Origin: Photobacterium marinum
GTDB lineage: Bacteria > Pseudomonadota > Gammaproteobacteria > Enterobacterales > Vibrionaceae
DNA length: 56,311 nucleotides
Assembly: GCF_000331515.1 (NCBI RefSeq)
Contig: NZ_AMZO01000009.1
Location: forward strand, 1 to 56,311
Direction: 5' to 3'
Every line of letters starts with the position of its first letter. Positions within the stretch are counted from its first letter, which is position 1. The notes beneath the pieces were generated by a model, which saw only the letters and a list, made by a program, of their open reading frames with translations, searched no databases and was not told the DNA's origin. A program made the translations under genes and the position numbers. Shown here piece after piece: positions 25,981 to 34,904 of this stretch.

Positions 25981-26054
25981 ATTGTTAACAATCATCCTTG
26001 AATAATTCTCTTTCTGGTTCTAGATTTGCTCATAAGTTGATTAATTGTTAACAA
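25981..26054. promoter_or_regulatory. Paired TTGTTAACAA palindromes upstream of the prp regulator
   Basis: A perfect 12-bp palindrome ATTGTTAACAAT (25981-25992) and a 10-bp copy TTGTTAACAA (26045-26054) lie 63 bp apart, with a half-site (GTCAACAA) near 25952. TTGT/ACAA arms are typical of FadR/GntR-type operators, so these are likely sites of the GntR protein encoded at 26060. The second overlaps the start region and would allow autoregulation. Confidence 0.6.
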
Positions 26055-26059
26055 CAGGT

Positions 26060-26809
26060 ATGAGTAAACAAAGTTCATTTGCAGGTTCTGTCGACAATCC
26101 TTATCTCAATGAAAAAGCCGGTAATGATGATGCTGGGCGGGAGAGTGCAGGTAAGGAGTTGACCAAATCAGAGAATCTTACTGAGCAATTAATCGAGCTG
26201 ATCGTTAACGGCGATTTCCCTGAAGGAAGCAAAATATCTGAACCTGAACTGGCTCGCCGCTTTGGAGTTAGCCGTGGGCCGTTGCGCGAAGCAATGATGC
26301 GGGTGGAATCACTTGGGTTGGTAGAGCGGGTACCGCATGTAGGTGCAAGGATCGTGACGCTGACTAGAGCAAAGCTGCTGGAAATTTACGCGGTGCGTGA
26401 AGCACTGGAAGGAATGGCTGCTCGCCTTGCCTGCATCCATATCACAGACGAAGAAATCGATGCGCTTCAGGATTTGCTGGAAACTCACCGCAAGCATATT
26501 GAGCAGGTTGACGGTGCTTCTTACTTCCATCAGCAGGGCGACTTTGACTTTCACTATCGGATCATTAAGGCCAGCCGAAACAGCAAACTCATCCACCTGT
26601 TATGCGGTGAGCTTTATCATTTACTGCGAATGTACCGTTACCAGTCCCAGCGTTCACATTCGCGTCCCTCTCAGGCATTAGGCGAACATTTCCATTTACT
26701 CTCGGCGTTGAAAGACAGGGATGGCGAGTTGGCTGAAATGCTGATGCGGCGACACATTATGCGAAGCCGTCAGCTGATTGAACAACAACTGAAAGATGAC
26801 AAGGAGTAA
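26060..26809 (+). CDS. GntR/FCD-family regulator of the prp operon
   Basis: 249 aa from ATG 26060 (a TTG at 26045 lies inside a palindrome and is less likely). After a Ser/Asn-rich leader, a GntR winged helix spans about 35-105 ([31 protein letters not shown]), followed by an all-helical FCD ligand domain (about 115-240) with the metal-binding His pattern ([28 protein letters not shown]). It sits 5 nt before prpB and is read with it, as in Vibrionaceae methylcitrate loci, where a GntR protein replaces the sigma-54 activator PrpR of enterobacteria. Confidence 0.9.
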   Translation: MSKQSSFAGSVDNPYLNEKAGNDDAGRESAGKELTKSENLTEQLIELIVNGDFPEGSKISEPELARRFGVSRGPLREAMMRVESLGLVERVPHVGARIVTLTRAKLLEIYAVREALEGMAARLACIHITDEEIDALQDLLETHRKHIEQVDGASYFHQQGDFDFHYRIIKASRNSKLIHLLCGELYHLLRMYRYQSQRSHSRPSQALGEHFHLLSALKDRDGELAEMLMRRHIMRSRQLIEQQLKDDKE

Positions 26810-26814
26810 GTCTC

Positions 26815-27687
26815 ATGAGCCCGGGAAAACGCTTCAGGCAGGCCGTTGCAGCCAATCATCCGTTGCAGATTGTCGGCACCATTAATCCGTATTGCGCCAT
26901 GATGGCGGAGCAGGTTGGTCACCAGGCGATTTATCTTTCCGGTGGTGGTATTGCCAATGCCTCTTATGGCTTGCCGGATTTAGGGATTACGACGCTGAAC
27001 GATGTGCTGGAGGATGTCCGCCGGATCACCGCCGCAACAGAGGTGCCTTTGCTGGTGGATATTGATACCGGTTTTGGCGGCGCGTTCAATATTGCGCGCA
27101 CAATTAAGGAAATGGAGCGAGCCGGGGCTGCTGCAGTTCACATGGAAGATCAGGTTACTCAGAAACGTTGTGGTCACCGCCCTAATAAAGCCATTGTCAG
27201 CCAGAGTGAGATGGTCGACAGGATTAAGGCGGCGGTCGATGCCAAAACGGATGATGATTTTGTCATTATGGCGCGAACGGATGCATTGGCAGTGGAAGGG
27301 ATGGGCCCGGCAATAGAAAGGGCTGCTGCTTGTGTTGAAGCCGGTGCTGATATGATTTTCCCTGAAGCGATTAAAACGCTGGATCAGTATCGGGAGTTCG
27401 TTGCTGCGGTTAAGGTGCCGGTTCTTGCCAATATTACTGAGTTTGGCCAGACCCCGCTGTTTGGTTGCGATGATTTGGCTGAGTGCGGAGTGGATATGGT
27501 GCTTTATCCACTGTCGGCCTTTCGGGCAATGAATAAAGCTGCGCTGAATGTGTATCAGCACCTCAAGCAAGAAGGGCATCAGCGTAATGTTGTGGAGTTT
27601 ATGCAGACCCGGGAAGAGCTCTATCGCTTTTTGGGTTACCACGACTATGAGCAGAAGCTCGATAAATTATTCAACGATAAATCATAA
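26815..27687 (+). CDS. prpB: 2-methylisocitrate lyase
   Basis: 290 aa, the usual PrpB length. It cleaves 2-methylisocitrate to pyruvate and succinate, last step of the methylcitrate cycle. Visible features: [36 protein letters not shown] (metal-binding Asp), the active-site loop [10 protein letters not shown] (catalytic Cys) and [17 protein letters not shown] precedes ATG 26815. In operon with the GntR gene; prpC follows after a 217-nt gap. Confidence 0.95.
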   Translation: MSPGKRFRQAVAANHPLQIVGTINPYCAMMAEQVGHQAIYLSGGGIANASYGLPDLGITTLNDVLEDVRRITAATEVPLLVDIDTGFGGAFNIARTIKEMERAGAAAVHMEDQVTQKRCGHRPNKAIVSQSEMVDRIKAAVDAKTDDDFVIMARTDALAVEGMGPAIERAAACVEAGADMIFPEAIKTLDQYREFVAAVKVPVLANITEFGQTPLFGCDDLAECGVDMVLYPLSAFRAMNKAALNVYQHLKQEGHQRNVVEFMQTREELYRFLGYHDYEQKLDKLFNDKS

Positions 27688-27904
27688 CTACAACTCTTCC
27701 TTAAGGTATTGAAATACAGGCAAGTTAGTATTTCGTTTATTAGTGGGAAGACCATTTATTTAGTGGAAAACCCAAGAAAAATATTCATAACTGCTGCTGT
27801 TATCGGATGGTAAGGCTCTTTTTTGCCTGAAGAAAACAGGAAACAAAGATAACGGCAGATATTTTTCAATAACGTGAATCACAGAATAGTGAAAGGAGTC
27901 TGCT

Positions 27905-29077
27905 ATGACTGCGATAGCCGTAGCTGATAAGAAAAAGGATAACTCGTTAAACAATAAACCTCTGGGTGGTGCTGGCCTTCGCGGCCAGAGTGCCGGGGTA
28001 ACCGCATTATGCACGGTCGGTAAAACCGGCACCGGGCTGACTTACCGTGGTTATGACATAACTGACCTTGCTAAACACGCTGAGTTTGAAGAGGTTGCCT
28101 ATTTGCTGCTCAAGGGCAAATTACCGACACAGGCTGAACTTGATAGCTATAAACAAGCGCTGAAAGAAGCTCGCGGTCTGCCGCCGGCATTATGTCAGGT
28201 ATTGGAAGCGATTCCGGCTGATGCTCACCCGATGGATGTGATGCGAACCGGGTGTTCTATGCTGGGAAATTTGGATCAGGAGCAGGATTTTTCTGAGCAG
28301 TGGGAAAAGACTGACATTCTGCTTGCCATGTTACCGGCCATTATCTGCTATTGGTATCGCTACAGTCATGATGGTATCAGGATTGATACCGCCAACAGTG
28401 GGCAGGACAGTATCGGCGGTTATTTTCTCGAAATGCTGACAGGTAAGGCTCCGTCTGAGCTGCATAAGCAGGTGATGCACTGTTCATTAGTGCTTTATGC
28501 AGAGCATGAGTTCAACGCCTCGACTTTTACTGCCAGGGTTTGTGCGTCCACTTTATCTGATCTCCATTCCTGTATTACTGCTGCGATTGGCAGCCTGCGC
28601 GGGCCGTTGCATGGCGGGGCCAATGAAGCGGCAATGGCCATGATTGAGCAGTGGCAGACGTCCGACGAAGCGGAAGCCGGCATTTTGCAGATGCTTGAGC
28701 AGAAAGAAAAAATCATGGGATTCGGACATGCAATCTATCGTGAGTCTGATCCGCGTAATGCCCTTATCAAAGCATGGTCAGAGAAACTGTCAAAAGATGT
28801 CGGTGACACTACGTTATACGCGGTTTCTGAACGTGTTGAACAGGTCATGAAGCGTGAGAAAGGCTTGTTTTGCAATGCTGATTTTTTCCATGCATCGGCT
28901 TATCACTTCATGGGTATTCCTACTAAGTTATTCACTCCTATTTTCGTTATGAGTCGGGTTACGGGCTGGGCGGCACATGTTTATGAGCAGCGTGCCAACA
29001 ACAGGATCATCCGTCCGAGTGCGGATTATACCGGGCCAGAGCACCAGGAATGGCTTCCTATTGAGCAGCGTAGTTAG
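27905..29077 (+). CDS. prpC: 2-methylcitrate synthase
   Basis: A 390-aa citrate-synthase-fold enzyme condensing propionyl-CoA with oxaloacetate. The N-terminal GGAGLRGQSAGVTALCTVGKTGTGLTYRGYDI is typical of PrpC; active-site His/Asp regions appear in GPLHGGANEAAM, GFGHAIYRESDPR and NADFFHASAYHFMGIP. AAAGGAG precedes the ATG. The 217-nt gap from prpB contains no gene and could hold processing signals. Confidence 0.95.
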   Translation: MTAIAVADKKKDNSLNNKPLGGAGLRGQSAGVTALCTVGKTGTGLTYRGYDITDLAKHAEFEEVAYLLLKGKLPTQAELDSYKQALKEARGLPPALCQVLEAIPADAHPMDVMRTGCSMLGNLDQEQDFSEQWEKTDILLAMLPAIICYWYRYSHDGIRIDTANSGQDSIGGYFLEMLTGKAPSELHKQVMHCSLVLYAEHEFNASTFTARVCASTLSDLHSCITAAIGSLRGPLHGGANEAAMAMIEQWQTSDEAEAGILQMLEQKEKIMGFGHAIYRESDPRNALIKAWSEKLSKDVGDTTLYAVSERVEQVMKREKGLFCNADFFHASAYHFMGIPTKLFTPIFVMSRVTGWAAHVYEQRANNRIIRPSADYTGPEHQEWLPIEQRS

Positions 29078-29128
29078 AACAGTACAGATGCAATAGGCAA
29101 GTAAATGAATTGAGTAGGGAATAACACA

Positions 29129-30580
29129 ATGAGTATGAATGTAGATATTAATGAACGTCCGCAACCGGATAAGCTGCTGGTACAGATTGCCGAGTATGTT
29201 GCCCATACTGAAATTGAATCAAACGAAGCCTACAACACGGCCCGTAACTGTCTGATGGATACGCTGGGATGCGGTTTGTTGGCGCTACGTTTTCCTGAAT
29301 GTACCAAGCATCTCGGCCCTGTTGTGTCAGGAACTACTGTCAGGAACGGTGCTAGGGTTCCGGGAACCTCCCATGAGCTGGATCCTGTGATGGCGGCGTT
29401 TAATATCGGTTGTATCATTCGCTGGCTGGATTTCAATGACACCTGGTTGGCGGCTGAGTGGGGTCATCCGTCCGATAACCTGGGGGGGATTCTCGCCACT
29501 GCCGATTACCTTAGCCGTGTTGCTGTTTCACAGGGTAAAGCACCGCTGACCATGCGTGATGTGCTGACGGCGATGATCAAAGCGCACGAGATCCAGGGCG
29601 TACTGGCGCTGGAGAACAGCTTCAATCGCGTCGGTTTGGATCATGTGTTGCTGGTACGGGTGGCATCGACTGCTGTTGTCACCAAAATGCTGGGTGGTGA
29701 TCGTCAGAAGATCATCGATGCGGTTTCCCAGGCCTGGGTCGACGGTTGCTCGCTTCGTACGTATCGTCATGCGCCGAATGCCGGTTCTCGTAAATCCTGG
29801 GCAGCAGGTGATGCCACATCACGAGCGGTACGTCTTGCCATGATCACCATGAAAGGAGAAATGGGATTGCCGTCGGTGCTGACAGCATCACAATGGGGTT
29901 ATTACGATGTGTTGTTCAATGGTGAACCGTTTCAGGTTAATCAGACGTTTAACAGCTATGTGATGGAAAACGTGCTGTTCAAGATCTCTTTCCCGGCTGA
30001 GTTTCACGCTCAGACTGCGGTGGAATGTGCAGTAGCACTGCATGAAAAGGTCAGAGACAGAATTGATGTGATTGACCGTATTGAAGTGACAACTCATGAA
30101 TCAGCGATTCGGATCATCTCTAAAGTCGGTGATCTGGCCAATCCGGCAGACCGTGACCACTGCCTGCAATACATGATTGCGGTGCCATTGCTGTACGGTG
30201 ATCTGGTGGCTGAGCATTATGAAGATGAATTTCATCAAGGTGATGAGCGAATTGATGTTCTGCGTAACAAGATGGAAATCATTGAAGACAAACGTTACAG
30301 CGCCGACTATCTCGAATCAGACAAACGTTCAATTGCCAATGCAATTCAGATTTATTTCAAGGATGGGTCTTGTACAGAGAAAGTCGCGGTTGAATACCCG
30401 ATTGGTCATCGCCGTCGTCGTGAAGAAGGAATCCCGGTGTTGGAGCGTAAGTTTGTGCGTAACTTGCAAACCCGCTTCCCTGTTGCAACCTGTCAGGCGA
30501 TTTTTGATTTGTGCAGCGATCAGACCCGCTTGGAGGCAACTCCGGTAAACGAGTTTATGGATCTCTTCGTGATTAATTAA
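29129..30580 (+). CDS. prpD: 2-methylcitrate dehydratase
   Basis: A 483-aa PrpD (MmgE/PrpD family). It dehydrates 2-methylcitrate to 2-methyl-cis-aconitate. Typical blocks: [61 protein letters not shown] and [24 protein letters not shown]. It takes the place that acnD-prpF occupies in many Vibrio loci, so this is the iron-sulfur-independent prpD version; hydration to methylisocitrate would then need a general aconitase. No prpE here. Confidence 0.95.
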   Translation: MSMNVDINERPQPDKLLVQIAEYVAHTEIESNEAYNTARNCLMDTLGCGLLALRFPECTKHLGPVVSGTTVRNGARVPGTSHELDPVMAAFNIGCIIRWLDFNDTWLAAEWGHPSDNLGGILATADYLSRVAVSQGKAPLTMRDVLTAMIKAHEIQGVLALENSFNRVGLDHVLLVRVASTAVVTKMLGGDRQKIIDAVSQAWVDGCSLRTYRHAPNAGSRKSWAAGDATSRAVRLAMITMKGEMGLPSVLTASQWGYYDVLFNGEPFQVNQTFNSYVMENVLFKISFPAEFHAQTAVECAVALHEKVRDRIDVIDRIEVTTHESAIRIISKVGDLANPADRDHCLQYMIAVPLLYGDLVAEHYEDEFHQGDERIDVLRNKMEIIEDKRYSADYLESDKRSIANAIQIYFKDGSCTEKVAVEYPIGHRRRREEGIPVLERKFVRNLQTRFPVATCQAIFDLCSDQTRLEATPVNEFMDLFVIN

Positions 30581-30600
30581 AGTTTTTTGTGATCTTGATC

Positions 30601-30652
30601 ATCCTCCTTTTCTGCACTATCAATAAAAACAGTGCATTGCGAAAAGGAGGAT
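30601..30652 (+). promoter_or_regulatory. Hairpin sequestering the Shine-Dalgarno of the 30656 gene
   Basis: ATCCTCCTTTTC (30601-30612) pairs perfectly with GAAAAGGAGGAT (30641-30652), and TGCACT (30613-30618) with AGTGCA (30631-30636). The only defect is a 4-nt bulge (30637-30640); the loop has 12 nt. The whole ribosome site AAGGAGG is buried, 3 nt before the ATG at 30656. It could be a translational switch, thermosensor or processing signal after prpD. Confidence 0.75.
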
Positions 30653-30655
30653 TCT

Positions 30656-30973
30656 ATGCAGTTTAATCTGATTATTGTGCTGTTTGCGCTGGCCGCTCTG
30701 GCGCTGGATAAGTTCTCAATGTTTGATGATAAGTCTGAGCGTTACGTTAATGCGCCTGTTGATATTTCATCATCATTGGTCGCGCCAACAGACAGAAGCA
30801 ATGTGCAGTTATCGTCGGCAAAAAAACAGCTTGTAGTTAATCAGCAAGTAGCCAACAGAAAAGCGACGACGGTTCCCGGAGAAACTAACAGTATAGATCA
30901 CTTTGAGCAGAAGATGTTTCCGACCAGGCATCAGGTGGTATTAGGCTCTGTTGTTGTGCCTTTCGAGCATTAA
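30656..30973 (+). CDS. Small anchored or exported protein of unknown function
   Basis: 105 aa from ATG 30656. An N-terminal hydrophobic helix (MQFNLIIVLFALAALALDKF) acts as signal anchor or signal peptide; the rest is polar, Ser/Val/Gln-rich and likely disordered, ending VVLGSVVVPFEH. A very strong ribosome site (AAAAGGAGG) is contained in a hairpin. It follows prpD by 75 nt and precedes a terminator, so it may be the last gene of the prp transcript. No family recognised. Confidence 0.6.
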   Translation: MQFNLIIVLFALAALALDKFSMFDDKSERYVNAPVDISSSLVAPTDRSNVQLSSAKKQLVVNQQVANRKATTVPGETNSIDHFEQKMFPTRHQVVLGSVVVPFEH

Positions 30974-30997
30974 AAAAGCCGCATTAAGCGGCTTTTT
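30973..30997 (+). terminator. Terminator after the small exported protein
   Basis: A perfect 10-bp stem (AAAAAGCCGC 30973-30982, GCGGCTTTTT 30988-30997) with a 5-nt loop; works in both directions. Confidence 0.9.
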
Positions 30998-31347
30998 GAT
31001 ATTGTTTTAAAAACGTATTTTTTGTTTTTCTCAGCAGTGACTGAGAATCTTTTTTTAGTTTTTGCCTAACCAGCTTGTTGTCCTTACTCATAGTAATGAC
31101 TCACAGAGCTCCTTGTGTGCCTATCTGACGTTGTAACGAATTTGTTATAATATTGACCATGCATTGCAATAATGAATCATAAAGTGTGATTCAAATCGCA
31201 AATATATCGTCAGCTGCAAAATATATCGCACAAAAGTATTAATAGATAGCAGGAGATGGTCGCTCTAGTAGCTGATTTTTGTAACTGTGATCACACTCAC
31301 GTAAGGTTCTGGAATTATTGAATGATTTTAAATCAACTGCTTGACGG
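30998..31347. other. Intergenic region between convergent genes with an orphan promoter-like site
   Basis: About 350 bp lie between genes that end toward each other, yet a TATAAT box (31146-31151) with flanking AT-rich DNA and a GAATCA/TGATTC stem (about 31174-31191) are present. A small RNA read rightward is possible. No coding frame is convincing. Confidence 0.3.
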
Positions 31348-32127
31348 CTATTTGTTCAGGTTGTCACGTAGATCAATAAGCGGTTGTTGGCTGACTTCAA
31401 TGATACTACGAACTGGGCGATCCAGTTCGACGATCAGCGTAAGTACTAAAGAAAAAGCCAGTGCAAAAGGTAGTGACGCGACTAATGTCCGATCCTGTCC
31501 CTGAGAGCCAACCTGTATTCCATTCAGGGCAATTGTCAGAAAAGTGAGTAAGCCGAGTGTAAACCAGATACTGGCTGGGATACGCCCGCGTATACCTTTA
31601 TTAACACGCTCAGTGTGGGTATCTATTACCTCATTCAGGGATTCAATATACAGGCGGCTTGCTGCTGGTTCTCCTTTATGATGGGCAGCGGTTGCCTGCT
31701 GCCATAGTTGCTGTTGGATGTTTTCGCTGATACGGATCACCTCATTGACTCTGGCTTTGCGTTCGCTTTGCTGCTCTACCACCCTCAGATTCACATATTT
31801 TTTCAGTAATTCTCTGCTATTGGTGCGATAAGGTTCGTCAAGCAGCTCGGTTCGCAGAACAGCCGTTCCAACCTGATTAGCCTCGTTTAAAACCAGTTGC
31901 TTCCTTGTGTCATGTTTAGCCGCAGCCATGCTGAATGTGATGGCAAGTATGAACGCCAGCAGGCTGGCAAGACCGGTTGCCATCGGGGTGATGGTCTTAC
32001 TGATTTTATTTGGCAGAAAAAACTGTGCCAGACGATAACCAAATTCAAACATCAGTAATATGGCCCCGAAAATCAGGCTGAGGATGATGAAAATCGATAA
32101 GGAGTCAATGAGTGATTCTTGATACAT
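31348..32127 (-). CDS. DUF4239-like membrane protein
   Basis: 259 aa from ATG 32127 (a frame reaching 32247 adds 40 residues without family character). Two N-terminal hydrophobic segments (about 9-32 and 48-68), a soluble helical middle with many charged residues, and two C-terminal helices (about 187-205 and 214-233), the DUF4239/bestrophin-like pattern. Conserved-looking AFILAITFSMAAAKHDTRKQLVLNEANQVGTAVLR links helix 2 to the soluble part. A channel or stress function has been proposed for related folds, not proven. Divergent from the uspA gene at 32432. Confidence 0.75.
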   Translation of the reverse strand: MYQESLIDSLSIFIILSLIFGAILLMFEFGYRLAQFFLPNKISKTITPMATGLASLLAFILAITFSMAAAKHDTRKQLVLNEANQVGTAVLRTELLDEPYRTNSRELLKKYVNLRVVEQQSERKARVNEVIRISENIQQQLWQQATAAHHKGEPAASRLYIESLNEVIDTHTERVNKGIRGRIPASIWFTLGLLTFLTIALNGIQVGSQGQDRTLVASLPFALAFSLVLTLIVELDRPVRSIIEVSQQPLIDLRDNLNK

Positions 32128-32431
32128 AACACTGCCTTTGCTGCTTTGTTTATGGAATGCACCTGCGGATGAACAGGGCTGAAGCAAACAATGCAAATGG
32201 TTTAAATGTATATCCTGGTCAAAAGTATAGCGTTTTACATCATGCAAGATGATCTGCAGTTGAGAAAGCTTCGTTACTGTGCATACACAGAGGTGGGTAT
32301 TAAGAGATTGAAACGGAATGTGTTCATAGCACTATTCTGTTTCGGTTTTATCTTCTATGGTTTTTGTATCACCAGTCATTTTGCCTTAATGATATCGAGT
32401 TGATTGGCTAACTGCGTTGAAGGAGAAACCT

Positions 32432-32860
32432 ATGGGATACAAACATGTATTGCTAGCGCTAAATCTGGATGAAAACGCAGAGCATTTGGTACTGAAAGCG
32501 GCAGAACAAGCCAGAATTAATCATGCTCTGTTTAGTGTGATTCATATCGATCCTGACTTAGGTCATTTAGATGAAGGTGTTCGCGAGTTCGATGAAGCAA
32601 ATCTGGATGAAAAAGAGCATTATGAATCGGTTCATGCAATGAAACGGTTATTGCGCGGTGCCAATTATCCGGTTTACAAGCACTTGTTTTATACCGGCTA
32701 TATTGAAGATCAGATGATTAATGCCGTCGAAAAGTACGATGTTGATTTGCTCGTATTAGGCCATCACCAGTCGGGGCTTATTCGCCAGCTGATGATGTCG
32801 CTGACTGAGCCTCTGGTCAGGAAGATGCCGTGTGATATCCACCTGTTCCGGCTAGAGTAG
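32432..32860 (+). CDS. Universal stress protein, UspA family
   Basis: A 142-aa single-domain Usp from ATG 32432 (AAGGAG 7 nt upstream; an in-frame TTG at 32417 overlaps that site). It begins YKHVLLALNLDENAEHLVLKAA and ends DLLVLGHHQSGLIRQLMMSLTEPLVRKMPCDIHLFRL, where the G-H-x2-SG-x-I pattern stands in place of the strict ATP motif, similar to UspA rather than UspFG. Divergent from the DUF4239 gene. Confidence 0.9.
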   Translation: MGYKHVLLALNLDENAEHLVLKAAEQARINHALFSVIHIDPDLGHLDEGVREFDEANLDEKEHYESVHAMKRLLRGANYPVYKHLFYTGYIEDQMINAVEKYDVDLLVLGHHQSGLIRQLMMSLTEPLVRKMPCDIHLFRLE

Positions 32861-32880
32861 CCATAGCTCATATTTGTGAG

Positions 32881-33411
32881 TTAAGAATGTATCAGCAGAC
32901 TGATGGAATTCCACCTATAGACGTACTCATTTACTAGGTTGCCGTCAGGTGCCTGCCATTGCTGGTTTTTAATGTGTTGGGCTCCGTACTTTTGGTAAAA
33001 CGCTTGCGCCGCTTTGTTACTGGCCAGTACCTCAAGGTACATACCATGATTGGGATTCTTGTTGTGGGTTAGCCGAGCTGCTGTCTGCAGCAGTTGCTTG
33101 CCTAACCCAATTCCTTTGCAATTTTTACTTATATGGAGGTTTTCTATCAGTGTTCCCCATTGTGAGTGATTAGCGAGATAGAAACAGATGAAGCCGTGAA
33201 TTTTATTTTCACCATTGTTACAGGCGACGAATATTTGCTGATTTTTTTTGGGGAATAGAAAGCGCTGTTGCCATACTTGGCATCTGTCCTGATAAATATC
33301 ATGGCTCAGGTAAGTATCAGACAATTCTTCTCGGTATATGTCCTGCCAGCTTTTGGCATGCAACTGAGCTATCTGTTGCATGTCTGTTTTAAAGGCCGCT
33401 CTTATTTCCAA
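32881..33411 (-). CDS. GNAT-family N-acetyltransferase
   Basis: A 176-aa GNAT protein. The fold is seen as an N-terminal IRAAFKTDMQQIAQLHAKSW, a beta-4 strand IENLHISKNCKGIGLGKQLLQTAARLT (acetyl-CoA pyrophosphate loop, K-G-I-G-L-G-K) and MYLEVLASNKAAQAFYQKYGAQ. It transfers an acetyl group to an unknown amine. Convergent with uspA, 20 bp between stops. Confidence 0.88.
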   Translation of the reverse strand: MEIRAAFKTDMQQIAQLHAKSWQDIYREELSDTYLSHDIYQDRCQVWQQRFLFPKKNQQIFVACNNGENKIHGFICFYLANHSQWGTLIENLHISKNCKGIGLGKQLLQTAARLTHNKNPNHGMYLEVLASNKAAQAFYQKYGAQHIKNQQWQAPDGNLVNEYVYRWNSISLLIHS

Positions 33412-33604
33412 TATTGATACCCAAAAATGATGAGTTGTTCCGTAATATTAGCTGATGACGAGAGGCTACATCCATAGTTAGGGAGATGAAGCCTATGGAG
33501 AAAGAACAGCTCAGGAAGGTATTAGATTTATTACTTAGTTATTAGGTGGTTTTGTTGCTGTGCAATATAATTCACTTTAGATATGTGAAAAAGTGAGTGT
33601 ATAT

Positions 33605-33961
33605 ATGAAGCCAGGAGAAACAGGAATCAAACGAATAATAGATGCTACTGGTTACTCTATTCAGGGCTTAAAGGCGACCTGGAAATATGAAGAAGCCTTT
33701 CGTTTGGAGATGACGTTACTTCCAATTTTGACTGCGGTCACATTTTTTCTTCCGGTAACTAAGTTAGAGCAGCTTGCTATGGTTGCCAGTTTGGTTCTTG
33801 TTGTGATTGTTGAACTTTTAAACTCCGCGGTTGAGGCGGTGGTTGACAGGATTGGCCACGAGCATCATGAGTTGTCTGGAAGGGCGAAGGATATAGGATC
33901 TGCGGCTGTGTTTGTTACCATGCTTTTGGCTGGATTCACCTGGCTGGTGGTTTTAATATGA
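33605..33961 (+). CDS. dgkA: Diacylglycerol kinase
   Basis: A 118-aa, three-helix integral membrane kinase that phosphorylates diacylglycerol to phosphatidate, recycling lipid from membrane-derived oligosaccharide synthesis. The family core EAFRLE, VIVELLNSAVEAVVDRIG and HELSGRAKDIGSAAVF (catalytic Glu/Asn region) is intact. ATG 33605 aligns best with E. coli DgkA; a GTG at 33593 is possible. A terminator follows. Confidence 0.94.
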   Translation: MKPGETGIKRIIDATGYSIQGLKATWKYEEAFRLEMTLLPILTAVTFFLPVTKLEQLAMVASLVLVVIVELLNSAVEAVVDRIGHEHHELSGRAKDIGSAAVFVTMLLAGFTWLVVLI

Positions 33962-34039
33962 CCTGTTTGGTTGCGGGTGATTGCTTGTATTAAGGATAAA
34001 AATATAAACTATATTCATAACGTCTTATGAATATAGAAA

Positions 34040-34075
34040 AGCCCGACGAAAATAGAAAAAGCCGGGCTATATTCC
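34040..34075. terminator. Bidirectional terminator between dgkA and zinc-ribbon gene
   Basis: AGCCCG (34040-34045) pairs with CGGGCT (34063-34068) around an A-rich loop. Placed between convergent genes, with T-rich sequence on both outer sides. Confidence 0.6.
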
Positions 34076-34115
34076 CTTTGTTAGATAAATTAATAATAAG
34101 AAAGTATATTTAAAG

Positions 34116-34319
34116 TCAGGATGTTCTGGATATTGTCCAGTTATTTGAGCAATCATGGCACTCTAATTCAGCATCTGTGATGCTTTTATTGATTAATTCG
34201 GTGTTATGGGAGTCACATTTAGGGCATTGAGTTCTTGATGGCGGGCAATTAATATCAACGCAATGATTGGTTTTGTCCATTGATTTAATCATTGGTTGCT
34301 TGCATTCAGGGCATAACAT
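34116..34319 (-). CDS. Small zinc-ribbon protein
   Basis: A 67-aa protein with four Cys pairs or near pairs: CPEC (3-6), a C-x4-C (20, 25), CPKC (32-35) and CHDC (54-57), typical of tandem zinc ribbons. Family members of this size are uncharacterised. AAAGGAGA lies 8 nt before ATG 34319 on the minus strand, so it is probably expressed. The final stretch WTISRTS is polar. Confidence 0.72.
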   Translation of the reverse strand: MLCPECKQPMIKSMDKTNHCVDINCPPSRTQCPKCDSHNTELINKSITDAELECHDCSNNWTISRTS

Positions 34320-34904
34320 TTAATAAATCTCCTTTTATTAAAGTCAAACAGTTAAATTAACTAGTAATTTAATATCACCATAAACTTTAAATCTCCAGTT
34401 CTCAGAGGTACTCATTTTATGTTCATTGATCCGAATCAGAAAAGACGGTTTTGAAATAAAATATCAACCCAAAACTATTACATCAGGTATATGTTTATCA
34501 TACTAATAATATACAGTTGATTGTTTCAGTTTTGTGGGTAAAGCTGGTGGTATGTCTCTTTGGTTAACTATATAAATAGTTACTTAACTTCTTAATTATC
34601 ATGAAGCTATCCCGTTGTTTTCTGGCTTATGTTTGTGGACATGCGGGGTAATTAGATGCTCTGGATATTTATAGATTTCATCTTGTTTCGCTTAAGTATT
34701 GAAAGCAATTGTCAGCATATCAACTGGTTTGATATTGGTCGCGTTTTATTATTAATAAGTGTGCATAACTGCGTGAAGCGAGATCAATAAAGTGTCGGAT
34801 TGTGTAATTATTTATCAATTTATTATTTACATGCCTTCCTTGTGAATACATTATTTCCAACCCTTTCGATGGTATTAATGGAGACTTGTCTCCGGAATAG
34901 GTGT
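34320..34904. other. Long AT-rich region upstream of the chemoreceptor
   Basis: About 585 bp with no convincing gene. I looked for a c-di-GMP riboswitch and a flagellar sigma-28 promoter and found neither motif set. It presumably holds the promoters of the zinc-ribbon gene (leftward) and the chemoreceptor (rightward). Confidence 0.35.

Noticed and set aside
26980..27642. 220-codon open frame antisense to prpB
   Set aside because: It mirrors prpB codon bias, has no ribosome site and no family resemblance.
31286..31301. CRP-like TGTGA-N6-TCAC site
   Set aside because: It lies between convergent genes, not upstream of any start; chance match is likely.
33495..33545. 16-codon ORF with GGGAG upstream before dgkA
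   Set aside because: Too short to judge, low-information sequence; could be a leader but nothing supports it.
34320..34904. Possible c-di-GMP riboswitch upstream of the chemoreceptor
   Set aside because: The conserved GEMM blocks are absent on reading both strands.
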